From: Lawsonella clevelandensis
GTDB taxonomy: Bacteria > Actinomycetota > Actinomycetes > Mycobacteriales > Mycobacteriaceae
Assembly: GCF_001293125.1 (NCBI RefSeq)
Contig: NZ_CP009312.1
Coordinates: forward strand, 1,091,447-1,155,446
Reading direction: 5' to 3'
Length of the DNA stretch: 64,000 nt
Of this stretch, positions 17,132-25,967 are shown one piece after another. How positions within the stretch are numbered: the first letter of the stretch is position 1; each line of letters begins with the position of its first letter. A program made the translations under genes and the position numbers. The notes below the pieces were generated by a model. The model saw only the letters and a list, made by a program, of their open reading frames with translations, had not been told where the DNA came from and made no database searches.

Positions 17132-17137
17132 TATAAT
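17132..17137 (+). promoter_or_regulatory. -10 box (TATAAT) of the first lipase gene
   Basis: A consensus TATAAT lies 42 bases before the lipase start in an AT-rich leader. No good -35 hexamer is seen at the usual spacing. Confidence 0.55.
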
Positions 17138-17179
17138 GGTGATGGAATCACACCTACTCATGACGAAAGCTGTCTGTCC

Positions 17180-18193
17180 ATGACGCGCAACACACTGTTC
17201 CGCACGACACTTGGCCTCTTCGCTACCGCCAGCCTGTTCATCACCAGCGCTGGACTGGCCAGCGCGGCACCCGCCCCCGCACCAGGGACATCCAGCTCCC
17301 TCGCCAACACTGTCTCCACCACCTTCCCTGCACTGGATACCTACCATGCCGGGGACCTCTCTGCCGCCGACGTCGGCCGCATGGACAGCCACGGAGATTT
17401 CATCCCCTGGGGGGCCAACCATTGGGACTGTAAACCTAGCACCACCCACCCCAACCCCGTTATCCTCCTGCACGGATTCAGTGGCGGAAACTTCTACAAT
17501 TACGGAGAACTCGCTCCCAGCCTCAAAGCCGCCGGATTCTGTGTGTTTTCCCTCAACTGGGGTGCCGTACCCCTCACCCCCGGATACGGCTACACTGACC
17601 TGCGGGAAGGAGCCAAGGAACTAGCTGCCGTCGTTGGCAAAGTCCGCGCTGCCACCGGTGCCGAAAAGGTCGACATCGTCGGCCATTCCGCCGGCGGCCT
17701 CATGCCCTACTGGTATATCAATAAGATGGGTGGAGACCAGTATGTCGGTAAGTTCTTCGCTCTCGCTCCCGCCACCCGCGGCACCGACATGGGCGGCAAA
17801 TTCAACCAAAAGACTGCCCGTGGACGCTTCGCCGTTGACGCTGTCGTCAAGAGCGGCCACCCCGGCATCAAGGACCTCCTGCCGGACTCGGATTTCATCC
17901 GTGAGGTGTCCACTCCCAGCCTTACTCGCCCCGACGTACAGTATGCGGTGCTTGTAACCAACGGCGACACTACCGTCACCCCCTGGCAAAGCCAGTTCCT
18001 CCCGGCTGGCCCTAACGTGCAGAACTACCTGCTGCAAGACCTCTGCCCGAATGTCAAGGCAGACCATGTGAGCATCACCCTCAATATTGTGTTCTTGCAA
18101 GTCGTGCAGGATTTCCTGGCGGGCAAGACGACGCCGATTGTGTGCTCGGCCAGCGATACCACTCCGGTACCGCTTCATCAATATGCCGCATAG
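17180..18193 (+). CDS. Secreted triacylglycerol lipase, Lipase_2-like (copy 1)
   Basis: An exported alpha/beta-hydrolase of 337 residues. A signal peptide (MTRNTLFRTTLGLFATASLF, cleavage near ASAAPA) precedes the core. The oxyanion region is VILLHGFSGG, the nucleophile elbow is GHSAGG, and a late Asp/His pair is expected in NGDTTVTP and KADHVSI. Lipases of this type act on host or environmental triglycerides. It is paralogous to the gene at 20013, and the two flank a third, unrelated secreted lipase. A TATAAT box lies upstream. Confidence 0.87.
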   Translation: MTRNTLFRTTLGLFATASLFITSAGLASAAPAPAPGTSSSLANTVSTTFPALDTYHAGDLSAADVGRMDSHGDFIPWGANHWDCKPSTTHPNPVILLHGFSGGNFYNYGELAPSLKAAGFCVFSLNWGAVPLTPGYGYTDLREGAKELAAVVGKVRAATGAEKVDIVGHSAGGLMPYWYINKMGGDQYVGKFFALAPATRGTDMGGKFNQKTARGRFAVDAVVKSGHPGIKDLLPDSDFIREVSTPSLTRPDVQYAVLVTNGDTTVTPWQSQFLPAGPNVQNYLLQDLCPNVKADHVSITLNIVFLQVVQDFLAGKTTPIVCSASDTTPVPLHQYAA

Positions 18194-18281
18194 GTGATAT
18201 AGATCATTCTTAATAAAGCCTTAAGGGAGAGTGAATCTCACTACGGTGAGGAGCAGAAGCACTCTATTGGAGGTTGTGTCC

Positions 18282-19685
18282 GTGTTTACTCTCCCTCAAG
18301 GAATTACCAGAGCAACCGCTGCTCTGTCCGCCGCAGCACTCGTCACTGCTGCCTTCGCCAGCCACGCTGCAACTCCCGCCCAGGCGGTCCCTCTCGACAC
18401 CACGTCGGCGACTCTCAACTATCTCAACAACTTTGACGGCTTCTACAGCGTGCCCAAGACCATTCCCGGCACCCCTGGACGCGTCGTCAAAACCCAGGAC
18501 TTCCGGTCGTTCTTCTACCCCACCGAAAGCCCTGCCACCAAGTATCCCATCCGGGGCAAGCGCATCATGTACACCACCACCCTCTCCACTGGGAAGGTGT
18601 ACATCACCACCGGTGCCCTCATGGAACCCACCTCCCCTTGGGCCGGCCGGGGTGAACGGCCCATCCTTGTCTACGGCACCAGTACCTCCGGACAAGGTAA
18701 ACAATGTGCCTTCTCCAAGACCCCGGGCGGCTTCCTGGCTGTCACCACCGGTCTGGATTCGCGCCAAGGACAGCCCAATAACCCCGTCTCCATGGTCTCC
18801 AACTACGAGAACCTCAACGTCATGAAACTCCTCGGCAAAGGCTTCACTGTGTTCGTCGTGGACTACAACGGCATGGCTGACGGTACCGACGTCCAGTCCT
18901 ACATGAACAACGTGGAAGCCGGCCGCGCCATGCTCGACGGGGCCCGCGCCGTCCGCTCCCTCGAAGGTCTCAACAAGAATGTTCCCGTCGGTATCTGGGG
19001 CTTCAGCCAGGGTGGTGGCGCCGCCTATGTAGGTGCCGCATTGCAACCCAGCTACGCACCCGATGTCAACCTGAAAGTTTCCTATGCGGGTGCGCCGCCC
19101 ATCGACCTCCTCCCCGCACTCCAGAAAGTGGAAGGCGGCGCTCTGTCGGGACTCATCGGCTACGGTGTGAATGGCTTTGCCGACCGGTTCCCTGAAGTGA
19201 AGAAGGTTGTTGACGAGAATGCCAACGCGGAAGGCCACAAGAACTTGGGGAAGATCGCCAACAGCTGCGTTGCTGACACTCTCCTTGGCTACGCCTACCA
19301 GAACACCGGGGACTGGACCAAGAACGGCAAGCCGCTGGTGGACTTTCTCAAGCGCTACCCCAGCGTGATGAAGGTCTTTAACGACCAGCTGGCGGCTTCC
19401 ACCCACACCCCCAAGGCCCGCGTGGTGCTCTATGCCAACCCGCACGACTCCGTGGTGCCCTACGACACGGTGAAGCGGGGTGTAAAGACCTGGTGTGATG
19501 CTGGCGCCAGCGTGCACTTCTACAGCGTCCCCTATACCGCCATGGGTCTCGCCCCCATGTTCACCCACATGCTGCCCAACTTCCTGGTCTTTGACCAGAT
19601 GCTCAAGGAAGTTGTGGGCATCTTCAGTGGCTCCTCCGTGGCGACGGGTTGCTCTGAAAGCACTATTACGCTGCCTTTGAAGTAA
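18282..19685 (+). CDS. Secreted lipase of the LIP family (PF03583-like)
   Basis: A 467-residue exported lipase. After the signal peptide (TRATAALSAAALVTAAFASH, cleavage near AQAVP) come the LIP-family landmarks FYPTESPATKYPIRGKRIMY, GTSTSGQG, VFVVDYNGMADG, the elbow GFSQGGG and the acid/His region (ANPHDSVVPYD and MFTHM). Three or four Cys could form disulfides. I start at the GTG at 18282 because GGAGG (18269-18273) is 8 bases away; the frame could start at 18231 but that leader has no signal features. It probably degrades host lipids together with its neighbours. Confidence 0.87.
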   Translation: MFTLPQGITRATAALSAAALVTAAFASHAATPAQAVPLDTTSATLNYLNNFDGFYSVPKTIPGTPGRVVKTQDFRSFFYPTESPATKYPIRGKRIMYTTTLSTGKVYITTGALMEPTSPWAGRGERPILVYGTSTSGQGKQCAFSKTPGGFLAVTTGLDSRQGQPNNPVSMVSNYENLNVMKLLGKGFTVFVVDYNGMADGTDVQSYMNNVEAGRAMLDGARAVRSLEGLNKNVPVGIWGFSQGGGAAYVGAALQPSYAPDVNLKVSYAGAPPIDLLPALQKVEGGALSGLIGYGVNGFADRFPEVKKVVDENANAEGHKNLGKIANSCVADTLLGYAYQNTGDWTKNGKPLVDFLKRYPSVMKVFNDQLAASTHTPKARVVLYANPHDSVVPYDTVKRGVKTWCDAGASVHFYSVPYTAMGLAPMFTHMLPNFLVFDQMLKEVVGIFSGSSVATGCSESTITLPLK

Positions 19686-19705
19686 CCACGTTTGACCCCA
19701 TCAGG

Positions 19706-19737
19706 CCGCCCCGCCCTCTATGTGAGGAGCGGGGCGG
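19706..19737 (+). terminator. Terminator after the LIP-family lipase
   Basis: CCGCCCCG/CGGGGCGG (19706-19713 with 19730-19737) with inner CCTC/GAGG is followed by a T/G-rich tail. It lies in the 327-base gap 19686-20012, whose remaining part is a GT repeat and an AT-rich promoter stretch. Confidence 0.75.
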
Positions 19738-19785
19738 TGTTGTGTGTGGGTGTTGTGTGGGTGTTGTGTGTGTTGTGTGTGACGG
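19737..19785 (+). repeat. GT-rich low-complexity tract
   Basis: About 49 bases made almost only of G and T, with repeated GTGTTGTGTGGGT-like units. It is a likely site of slippage. It sits directly after the terminator stem. Confidence 0.6.
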
Positions 19786-20012
19786 GGATGTAACAAGAAG
19801 CTGAAATTAAATAATTCTTAGTTAATGGGAAATCCAAAAAACTGTTATTAAATATGTTCTGACCAGTGCCAATAATAGACGTCACCGTCAGAGATTGCGC
19901 AAGGTACTTCCTTCCTGGCAAATTATCAGATGAGAATGAACCACACGCGAATCTCCCCACACGGGAGAAATCCTCACTCTCGTTTCTGCTCTACGACACT
20001 CAAGGACACAAC

Positions 20013-20963
20013 ATGACTATCTTCTCCCGCGCAGCAGTACTTGCTGCAGTAAGCACTACCATCCTGGTCGGTAGCCTGCTCAGCCCTACCGCCCCGGCCC
20101 AGGCCGCCCCGGCACCGGACACTAGCAACTCCAGCGCCCTCGAACTGAAGGACCTCATCCGCCGTGATGCTGACGGCTCTGTCATCCCCTGGGGTGCCAA
20201 CGAATGGGACTGCAAGCCCAGCAACAGCCACCCCAACCCCGTCGTCCTCGTCCACGGCTACGGAGCTAGCGCCAGCACCACTTACCCGCTACTCGCCCCC
20301 GTCCTTAAAGCTACCGGCTACTGCGTCTACGCCCTTAACTGGGGCGGAGAAGAACCCCAGCCCTTCTACGGCTACGGCTCCCTGCGCGACGCCGCTCACG
20401 ACCTCGCCACCTTCGTCGACACGGTTCTCGCCCGCAGCGGCGCCACTAAAGTGGACATTGTGGGTCACTCCGCCGGCGGCGTCATGACCCGCTGGTACCT
20501 CAACAAACTGGGCGGTGGAGAGAAAGTTTCCAAGTTCTTCGCCGTCGCCCCCGCCACTAACGGCACTGACGTCAACGGGCTCACCACGATGCTGCCCCAC
20601 ACCTCCCCGCTTGTCGTCAACGGCCTGGCCGACACCGCCCAGCCCGCCGTGTGGGACCTTATGCAAAACTCCGACTTTGTGAAGCAGGTCAACAGCCCCA
20701 GCCCCATCCTGCCCACGGTGAAATACCAGGTACTCGCCACCGCCGCCGACACCGTGGTCACCCCGGTGGAGTCCCAGTTCCTTCCCAGCGCGCCGAACGT
20801 CACCAACATCCTGCTGCAGGACATCTGCCCGCAAGACAACGCCTCTCACCAGACCATCACGTCAGACTTTGTGTTCATTCAGCTGGTGGAAAACTTCCTG
20901 GGCAACCGCAACGCCCCCATTGCCTGCCGGATCGACCTACCGCGCTTGCGCACAGTGCAGTAA
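20013..20963 (+). CDS. Secreted triacylglycerol lipase, Lipase_2-like (copy 2)
   Basis: A 316-residue paralogue of the gene at 17180. It has a signal peptide (MTIFSRAAVLAAVSTTILVG, cleavage near AQAAP) and the same core: WGANEWDCKPSNSHPNPVVL, HGYGAS, VDIVGHSAGG and FFAVAPATNGTD. I start at the ATG at 20013, 6-7 bases after AAGGA; the longer frame from 19866 has no signal-like start. The close likeness over the whole length shows a duplication that now brackets the LIP-family gene. Confidence 0.87.
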   Translation: MTIFSRAAVLAAVSTTILVGSLLSPTAPAQAAPAPDTSNSSALELKDLIRRDADGSVIPWGANEWDCKPSNSHPNPVVLVHGYGASASTTYPLLAPVLKATGYCVYALNWGGEEPQPFYGYGSLRDAAHDLATFVDTVLARSGATKVDIVGHSAGGVMTRWYLNKLGGGEKVSKFFAVAPATNGTDVNGLTTMLPHTSPLVVNGLADTAQPAVWDLMQNSDFVKQVNSPSPILPTVKYQVLATAADTVVTPVESQFLPSAPNVTNILLQDICPQDNASHQTITSDFVFIQLVENFLGNRNAPIACRIDLPRLRTVQ

Positions 20964-21002
20964 TCACGGCGGCGGGGTCAGCTGCGTCGGTACACTGGGG
21001 CT

Positions 21003-21701
21003 ATGACTGACGCACGCACCGCCACCACTTCCGACGCGACGCTGCCCCCGCTCCTTTTCGACTGCTTCGGCGTTTTCGCTTGCTTGCAGGACCCGGAGAG
21101 TGAGCAGCGCCTCTACCAGCTGGCCTTGGGTGCGGCCGTACCTCTTGCCGAGAACACCGAGGTGGAGCTTCCCTTCACGTTTGAGCGTTTTGCCGAGGTG
21201 TATCGGGGTGTGCGCAAACTCTACGATGCAGGCGAATGGTTGGGTCCCGACTACTGGAAGGCAGTTTCCCAACAGCTCGACACCACCTTCACCCCGGAGC
21301 AGGTGGATGCGCTGATCGCCGAGGATCTCTATTCCTGGCGGCGGGTTGACGAGTCCATGCTGGGCTACCTGGCGGAGCTTTCTGCGGCCGGCTACCCGCT
21401 GGGGTTGCTGTCCAATATTCCGGTGGAGTTGGCGGAGATTTTCCGTACTAAGCCGTGGCTGCGGCATTTCGATTCCATTACCTGGTCGTGCGATCTGGGT
21501 GCGGCGAAGCCGGACGCGCGGACATTCGAGCATGCTGCCGAGCAGATGGGTGTGCAGGTGGAGGAATTGACCTTCATTGATGACACGCAGGAGAACTGTG
21601 ATGGTGCCGCCATTGCAGGCTTGCGGGCGCATCTGTTTGTGGGGGAGGGGGAGCTGCGGGAGTTCATTGCGGAGCTCACCGAGGAGCACCAGTCCGATTA
21701 G
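21003..21701 (+). CDS. HAD-superfamily hydrolase
   Basis: A 232-residue HAD-like phosphatase or dehalogenase. Motif I is LLFDCFGVF (nucleophile Asp), motif II LLSNI, motif III the Lys in AAKPDARTFEHA and motif IV FIDDTQENCDGA. The general-acid Asp two residues after the nucleophile is Phe, as in many DxFG/DxYG HADs of the haloacid-dehalogenase type. Substrate is unknown. It starts 39 bases after the second lipase. Confidence 0.83.
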   Translation: MTDARTATTSDATLPPLLFDCFGVFACLQDPESEQRLYQLALGAAVPLAENTEVELPFTFERFAEVYRGVRKLYDAGEWLGPDYWKAVSQQLDTTFTPEQVDALIAEDLYSWRRVDESMLGYLAELSAAGYPLGLLSNIPVELAEIFRTKPWLRHFDSITWSCDLGAAKPDARTFEHAAEQMGVQVEELTFIDDTQENCDGAAIAGLRAHLFVGEGELREFIAELTEEHQSD

Positions 21702-21826
21702 TGGAGGCACTTCCGGCTGTGGGACGCTCGCGGCTAGTGCTGTCCCGCTTGTTGCAGGGTCCGTGTACTGGCCTCCGTTGTTCGCTACTACCGAGTTCGC
21801 CGCAGACTCGTCACCAAACAGCATAA

Positions 21827-21866
21827 AGAAACCCCGAACGCTGCAGTCCTGGCGTGCGGGGTTTCT
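21827..21866. terminator. Bidirectional terminator between HAD and tpx genes
   Basis: A 10-bp stem AGAAACCCCG/CGGGGTTTCT (21827-21836 with 21857-21866), extended inside by ACGC/GCGT, sits between convergent genes. CTCGTT follows on the plus strand and TTTATGC on the minus strand. Confidence 0.8.
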
Positions 21867-21932
21867 CGTTGAGTCGCACTCAACAGGCTATCGGGGGGAT
21901 AGCACTATCGAGGTGTCAACGTTTGGGGATAG

Positions 21933-22436
21933 TTAGATAGCCTTAACGGCCTCGATGGCGGCGTCGTAGTCGGGCTCGGTGGTGATTTCGTCGACGAGCT
22001 GGACGTAGTGAACCTTGCCTTCGGGGCACACAACCACGACGGCGCGGGTGAGGAGGCCGGCGAGGGGACCGTCGGCGAGCTTCACACCGTAGTCGTTGCC
22101 AAAGGTGGAGCGGAAGGAGGAGCCGTTCTTGACGTTGTCAATGCCGTTGGAGACGCAGAAGCGTTCCTGGGCGAAGGGAAGGTCGGCGGAGACGCAGAGG
22201 ACGCTAGTGTTGTCCAGCTTGGTGGCCTCTTCGTTGAACTTGCGCACGGAGGCGGCGCACACGTCGGTGTCGAGGGAGGGGAAGATGTTGAGGATGAGCT
22301 TGCGGCCGGCGAAGTCGGCGAGAGTCACGTCGGAAAGATCGGAGCCGACGAGGGTGAATTCGGGGGCGGAAGCGCCAACCTCGGGCAGTTCGCCAACGGT
22401 GTTTACAACGGTGCCATCAAATTTGGTCTGAGCCAT
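21933..22436 (-). CDS. tpx: Thiol peroxidase (Tpx-type peroxiredoxin)
   Basis: Tpx reduces lipid and hydrogen peroxides with thioredoxin as electron donor. The 167 residues show the peroxidatic Cys in [16 protein letters not shown] and the resolving Cys in [12 protein letters not shown], the Tpx spacing. The ATG at 22436 follows GGAAAGGAAA; the longer frame to 22517 lacks homology. It is divergent from a secreted-protein gene across a repeat-bearing gap. Confidence 0.94.
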   Translation of the reverse strand: MAQTKFDGTVVNTVGELPEVGASAPEFTLVGSDLSDVTLADFAGRKLILNIFPSLDTDVCAASVRKFNEEATKLDNTSVLCVSADLPFAQERFCVSNGIDNVKNGSSFRSTFGNDYGVKLADGPLAGLLTRAVVVVCPEGKVHYVQLVDEITTEPDYDAAIEAVKAI

Positions 22437-22618
22437 ATCTGTATTTCCTTTCCCTTTGAGGGCGTGTCTAACTCGTTCAACGTTGGGGCAGGCAGATGTA
22501 TTCCCGGTGCCCCACACGAGTAGGGGCGAGCATCTTCATTATGGCTCTGGGAGTGCTGGGGTAGGGTGGAGTTAGAGACGAACTTTTGGTGACGGGTTCG
22601 GTGGATGAGTGGGGTGGT

Positions 22619-22669
22619 GGGTCCGGTTGGGTGACGGGTCCGGTTGGGTGACGGGTTCGGTTGGGTGAT
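22619..22669 (+). repeat. Three tandem 17-base repeats
   Basis: Units GGGTCCGGTTGGGTGAC (22619-22635, 22636-22652) and one variant with GGGTTCGG...GAT (22653-22669). They lie in the 364-base divergent gap 22437-22800. A partly similar sequence precedes at 22589. The rest of the gap holds the operator-like repeat at 22702 and the tpx ribosome site. Confidence 0.8.
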
Positions 22670-22701
22670 GGGGAGACACAGAAAACTATCTCGATGCTCC
22701 G

Positions 22702-22716
22702 TTTCACGGTGTGAAA
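22702..22716. promoter_or_regulatory. Inverted repeat TTTCAC-N3-GTGAAA, possible operator
   Basis: A perfect 6-bp inverted repeat with a 3-base spacer, 85 bases before the secreted-protein gene. TATATG at about 22732 could be the -10 box. No regulator is assigned. Confidence 0.5.
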
Positions 22717-22800
22717 TATCATAGAGTGCTTATATGCGCACCTTAAAGCTAGTGTGCAACGACCCATATCTTCTGGTATGAGCGACGAAAGGAGTAAACA

Positions 22801-23382
22801 ATGTTGACACACTCCAAGAGGAGTTCTGTCCTCTCAACCCTTGCACGAACCATCGGAATCAACACCACCGCCCTGGCCCTCAGCCTCGGCGTCGGCCTTA
22901 GTACCGGGCTGGGAGCCGCCTACGCTGCTCCCACCGCGCCGGCGACCCACCCCACTACCTCCGCGAAACACCTCGTGGAGATCAAACCCGGCGACACCAT
23001 CGTCACCGCCTCCGGCGCCGAATGCACCGTCACCGACAAGTTCAACAAACCCGCCCCCAACCATGTGGATGACTATGCCGCCTACGGCGTGAGCTTCTGG
23101 GGTGTCCTCTCCGGAAACTGTGGCTCCGTCTCCGCTTTCTGGACCCGTCAAATGTCCGACGAAATCATCGAAGCCACCGAAAACACCCCGGTAGCCTCCG
23201 TGGTCGCCAAGGCCCTCCCACCCAAATCCACCAGCATGAAGGAAATCGGCGAGGCTGCCTACCTGAAGGGCGCCAAGGACAAAGGCGTCGTCGGCTGGAC
23301 CACCTCCACCGGCGTAGGCATCTCCTTCCTGGGAGTAAACCCCGCCACTGCCACCTACGTGGGGCCAGCACAATTCGAATAA
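22801..23382 (+). CDS. Secreted protein of unknown function
   Basis: A 193-residue exported protein. A signal peptide (TALALSLGVGLSTGLGAAYA) is followed by KPGDTIVTASGAECTVTDKF, a pattern seen in secreted actinobacterial proteins with a chymotrypsin-like or beta-rich fold. No catalytic triad is evident. Two Cys (AECTV and GNCGS) could form one disulfide. GAAAGGAG lies before the ATG. I do not assign a function. Confidence 0.75.
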   Translation: MLTHSKRSSVLSTLARTIGINTTALALSLGVGLSTGLGAAYAAPTAPATHPTTSAKHLVEIKPGDTIVTASGAECTVTDKFNKPAPNHVDDYAAYGVSFWGVLSGNCGSVSAFWTRQMSDEIIEATENTPVASVVAKALPPKSTSMKEIGEAAYLKGAKDKGVVGWTTSTGVGISFLGVNPATATYVGPAQFE

Positions 23383-23413
23383 CGACACCCCACACCACCG
23401 CGGAGGGGTAGGA

Positions 23414-24331
23414 CTACAAGCGCAAACACTGCCGGGCCGTCTGCACAGTCTCCGGTCCGTAGGAGCCACCGAAGATCGCGGCATGCAACGCCAGCAAATA
23501 CAGCTGATGCACCCGGCGGCGCTGCTCCCACCCCTCCGCCAGCGGCGACACCGAGTTGTAGCCGTCGTAAATATCGCCCACGAAGGACTGCCCAAACACC
23601 TCTAGGAACGCCAAATCCGTCTCCGCATGGCCACCCTGCGCAGCCGGATCAATAAGCACCCCCACCACCCCATCAGAAACCTTCTGCGGCAACGGCTCCG
23701 CCCAATCAATATCCTCGCGCCGGGCCCACAGCACATTCCCACTCCACAAATCCCCGTGGATGCGCGCCACCGGCCCCCGCACCAGCCGCGGCTGCGGGGC
23801 ATCCCACACGCCCGCTTGCAGCCGCTCACACACCTCCTCCACAACAGCCGCATCACTCCGGGTCAGCGAACCATTCCGCAACGCCGCCGGCAAACAGGGA
23901 AGAATCCGGTCAATGGCGAAAAATTCACCCCAACTGCGTCCTGCAACGTCCACACCTCCAGTGAATGACGGTTCCGCAGCGGAAGAATCCGGAGTATCCG
24001 TCTGGTAGACCGTCCCGGCTGGAGGCTGTCGGAGGGGCAACTCCATCCGACCAATCACCCCATCGCCCTCCCAGCCGGGGGGTGGGCACCCAAAGGCGGG
24101 TGCGCCGGCTGCGTGCGTCACCGCCAGGGTTTGCCCAAACTGGTAAGCCGCCTGGCGGGTAGGCCGCCCATTTGGCACCTCCACCAGCGTCATCCGCCCC
24201 GGCTCACACTCCACAACCGGAACAATCGGGGTGCCGCCGTGGGGCATTGCCTCGGCTAGCCAGCGCAGGCCAAGCGCTTCAATTGTGATGGCGTAGGGGC
24301 GGGCAGAGTCCGTTTTCGTGAAGGTGCGCAT
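23414..24331 (-). CDS. Fructosamine-3-kinase-like protein
   Basis: A kinase-fold protein of 305 residues of the fructosamine kinase / YniA family, which phosphorylate protein-bound or free ketoamines (deglycation). The N-terminal half has EALGLRWLAEA; the catalytic loop is ARIHGDLWSGNVLW and the metal-binding part is LIDPAAQGGHAETDLAF. I use the ATG at 24331 because the protein then starts MRTFTKTDSARPY like its relatives. A GTG at 24382 directly after the upstream Usp stop would add 17 residues. It lies downstream of the Usp-like gene and is probably cotranscribed. Confidence 0.82.
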   Translation of the reverse strand: MRTFTKTDSARPYAITIEALGLRWLAEAMPHGGTPIVPVVECEPGRMTLVEVPNGRPTRQAAYQFGQTLAVTHAAGAPAFGCPPPGWEGDGVIGRMELPLRQPPAGTVYQTDTPDSSAAEPSFTGGVDVAGRSWGEFFAIDRILPCLPAALRNGSLTRSDAAVVEEVCERLQAGVWDAPQPRLVRGPVARIHGDLWSGNVLWARREDIDWAEPLPQKVSDGVVGVLIDPAAQGGHAETDLAFLEVFGQSFVGDIYDGYNSVSPLAEGWEQRRRVHQLYLLALHAAIFGGSYGPETVQTARQCLRL

Positions 24332-24385
24332 GCCACCAGCATAGGGAGTTACCAACCGGTACGGGCGGGACTCGTCACCCACTCG

Positions 24386-25279
24386 TTAGCCCACTACTGC
24401 GGGCACCAACACCATTGGCACCCCAAAGGCAGTGCACACCCGCGCCCATGTCGCATTATCGGCAGCACTCGGAACGTGTCCCAACACCACCAGCTCCTCC
24501 GGCAGCCACCGCGCCTCCGCAGACGACTCCTCGTTCTGCATCGCCCAATCCGGCTCCGGGGTGGAAATAGTATCCGCCCCACTCCACTCCGTCACCAGCG
24601 CACACCCTGTCTCCAGCAGCGGGTTCGTCAACGGTTCACGGCGGGTAATGGTCTCCTCCTCCGTGAGCGGTGGGGGTGTGGTCGTGGCCACCCGCACTTC
24701 CGCATCCAGTGCCTGCGCCAGCACAGTCGCCATCCGCAGCGCCTCCTGAGACGCATCGGAACCATCAAAGGTACAGGTCACGCGGCGAATCCCAGAAGGG
24801 GATCCAGGGTAACCCTGCGGCGCAATCGCCACCGGCAGCTGTAGCGCGCGGACCACCTGTACGGCAAAGCCGTCTGGGTCGATGCCAGTCTGCGGGCCGT
24901 GAGCCTCTGGCCCCAACACCACCATGGTGGTGGGCAACGCCTGCGGATCCGTCACCCCCTCCACCACCGCATGCAACAGGTCGGCCGCCTCCACCGAAAA
25001 CGCCGGCAGGGTAGCGAAATGGTTGGAGCCCAAACCGGTGGTGCCCAAGGCGCGGACTGCCGCCGCCGTATCGCCTGGCTCCGGCGTGGCGGTACCCAAC
25101 TTGTGAGAGAGGCTGCGCAGGAACCGCTGCGTACCGGTCGGCGCATCGGAGGGGTAGATGGGGGCGACGACCTGGACCGTAGTTTGGCCAATGGCGGCCA
25201 GTGAGCAAGCCAGCTGGAGAGCTTCGTCGCCGCTGGTGCGGGGGTGCCAACAGACCTGGAAACGGTAGAAATCGCGCAT
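24386..25279 (-). CDS. Universal-stress-protein-like, two-domain
   Basis: A 297-residue protein with two Usp-like halves. The second begins RRVTCTFDGSDASQEALRMA, typical of the Usp strand-helix start, and ends VVLGHVPS...FGVPMVLVPA. The ATP-binding signature G-X2-G-X9-G-S/T is not visible, so it is probably a non-ATP-binding type. It lies immediately before the fructosamine-kinase-like gene. The role is unknown. Confidence 0.65.
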   Translation of the reverse strand: MRDFYRFQVCWHPRTSGDEALQLACSLAAIGQTTVQVVAPIYPSDAPTGTQRFLRSLSHKLGTATPEPGDTAAAVRALGTTGLGSNHFATLPAFSVEAADLLHAVVEGVTDPQALPTTMVVLGPEAHGPQTGIDPDGFAVQVVRALQLPVAIAPQGYPGSPSGIRRVTCTFDGSDASQEALRMATVLAQALDAEVRVATTTPPPLTEEETITRREPLTNPLLETGCALVTEWSGADTISTPEPDWAMQNEESSAEARWLPEELVVLGHVPSAADNATWARVCTAFGVPMVLVPAVVG

Positions 25280-25555
25280 GTTCCCAGCCTAGCAATGGGT
25301 TCCCGCTGCCGGGCCACCACCGCCACCCTTAGCACCGGTGCCGCCGCCACCTCAGCGCTACCGTCACTCTCAGTGCCGCCCCCTCAGAATCCCCTCAGGT
25401 CGTAGTGTCCGCTGTCCGCCCCCATCCACACCGGTGGCCAGGGCGGGCTGGCTGACGTTCGCTGACAGATAAATCCGCGGAAATCTGTGGCACGTGCACT
25501 AAAGCGCTCTTAGGAGGGGAACTAACAGAGCGAAAACTTCCGAAAGGACACCACA

Positions 25556-25717
25556 ATGGTCGACGCAAACAACCTCAAAGGCAAGGCCGAAGAGCTCAAA
25601 AACAAGGCCACCGACGCCTACAACAAGCTTGACGACAAGCAGAAGGAAGACCTCAAGGGCAAGGGCAAGGGCAAGGGCCTGCTCGACTCCGTTAAGGGCA
25701 AGCTCGGCAAGAAGTAA
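25556..25717 (+). CDS. CsbD-like small stress protein
   Basis: A 53-residue highly charged protein with ANNLKGKAEELKNKATDAYN, the CsbD-family type of start, and a run of GK repeats (KGKGKGKG). CsbD proteins are general-stress proteins of unknown mechanism. A ribosome site GAAAGGA lies about 9 bases before the ATG. It is shorter than typical family members (about 60-70 residues), and the lysine-glycine run may be a variable tract. Confidence 0.75.
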   Translation: MVDANNLKGKAEELKNKATDAYNKLDDKQKEDLKGKGKGKGLLDSVKGKLGKK

Positions 25718-25739
25718 GCCTCCCCACTTCCGACGTTCC

Positions 25740-25789
25740 AGCAACCACCCGCCGCGTGCCGTGTCTCCGGCGGCATTCGGGTGGTTGCT
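25740..25789 (+). terminator. Hairpin after the CsbD-like gene
   Basis: A perfect 12-bp stem AGCAACCACCCG/CGGGTGGTTGCT (25740-25751 with 25778-25789) with GC pairing in the loop. No T run follows. Confidence 0.6.
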
Positions 25790-25967
25790 GCTATGTGCAC
25801 CAGGGCTGCGCGGGAGTGATGACGGTAACGCCCCAGGCAGGTACCGCCTCGGAAACTACACCCAGGCAACTATACCCAGGCGGGGTGGTGACGACACTTC
25901 CTCGCCACCGCACTCCTCCCTTATCCTGGAACCAAGCTGACCACCCCTCTCCCCAAGGAGCCCGTGA

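Noticed and set aside
24332-24382. GTG start adding 17 residues to the fructosamine-kinase-like protein
   Set aside because: The shorter start gives the usual family N-terminus; the extension is not conserved-looking, although coupling to the upstream stop remains possible.
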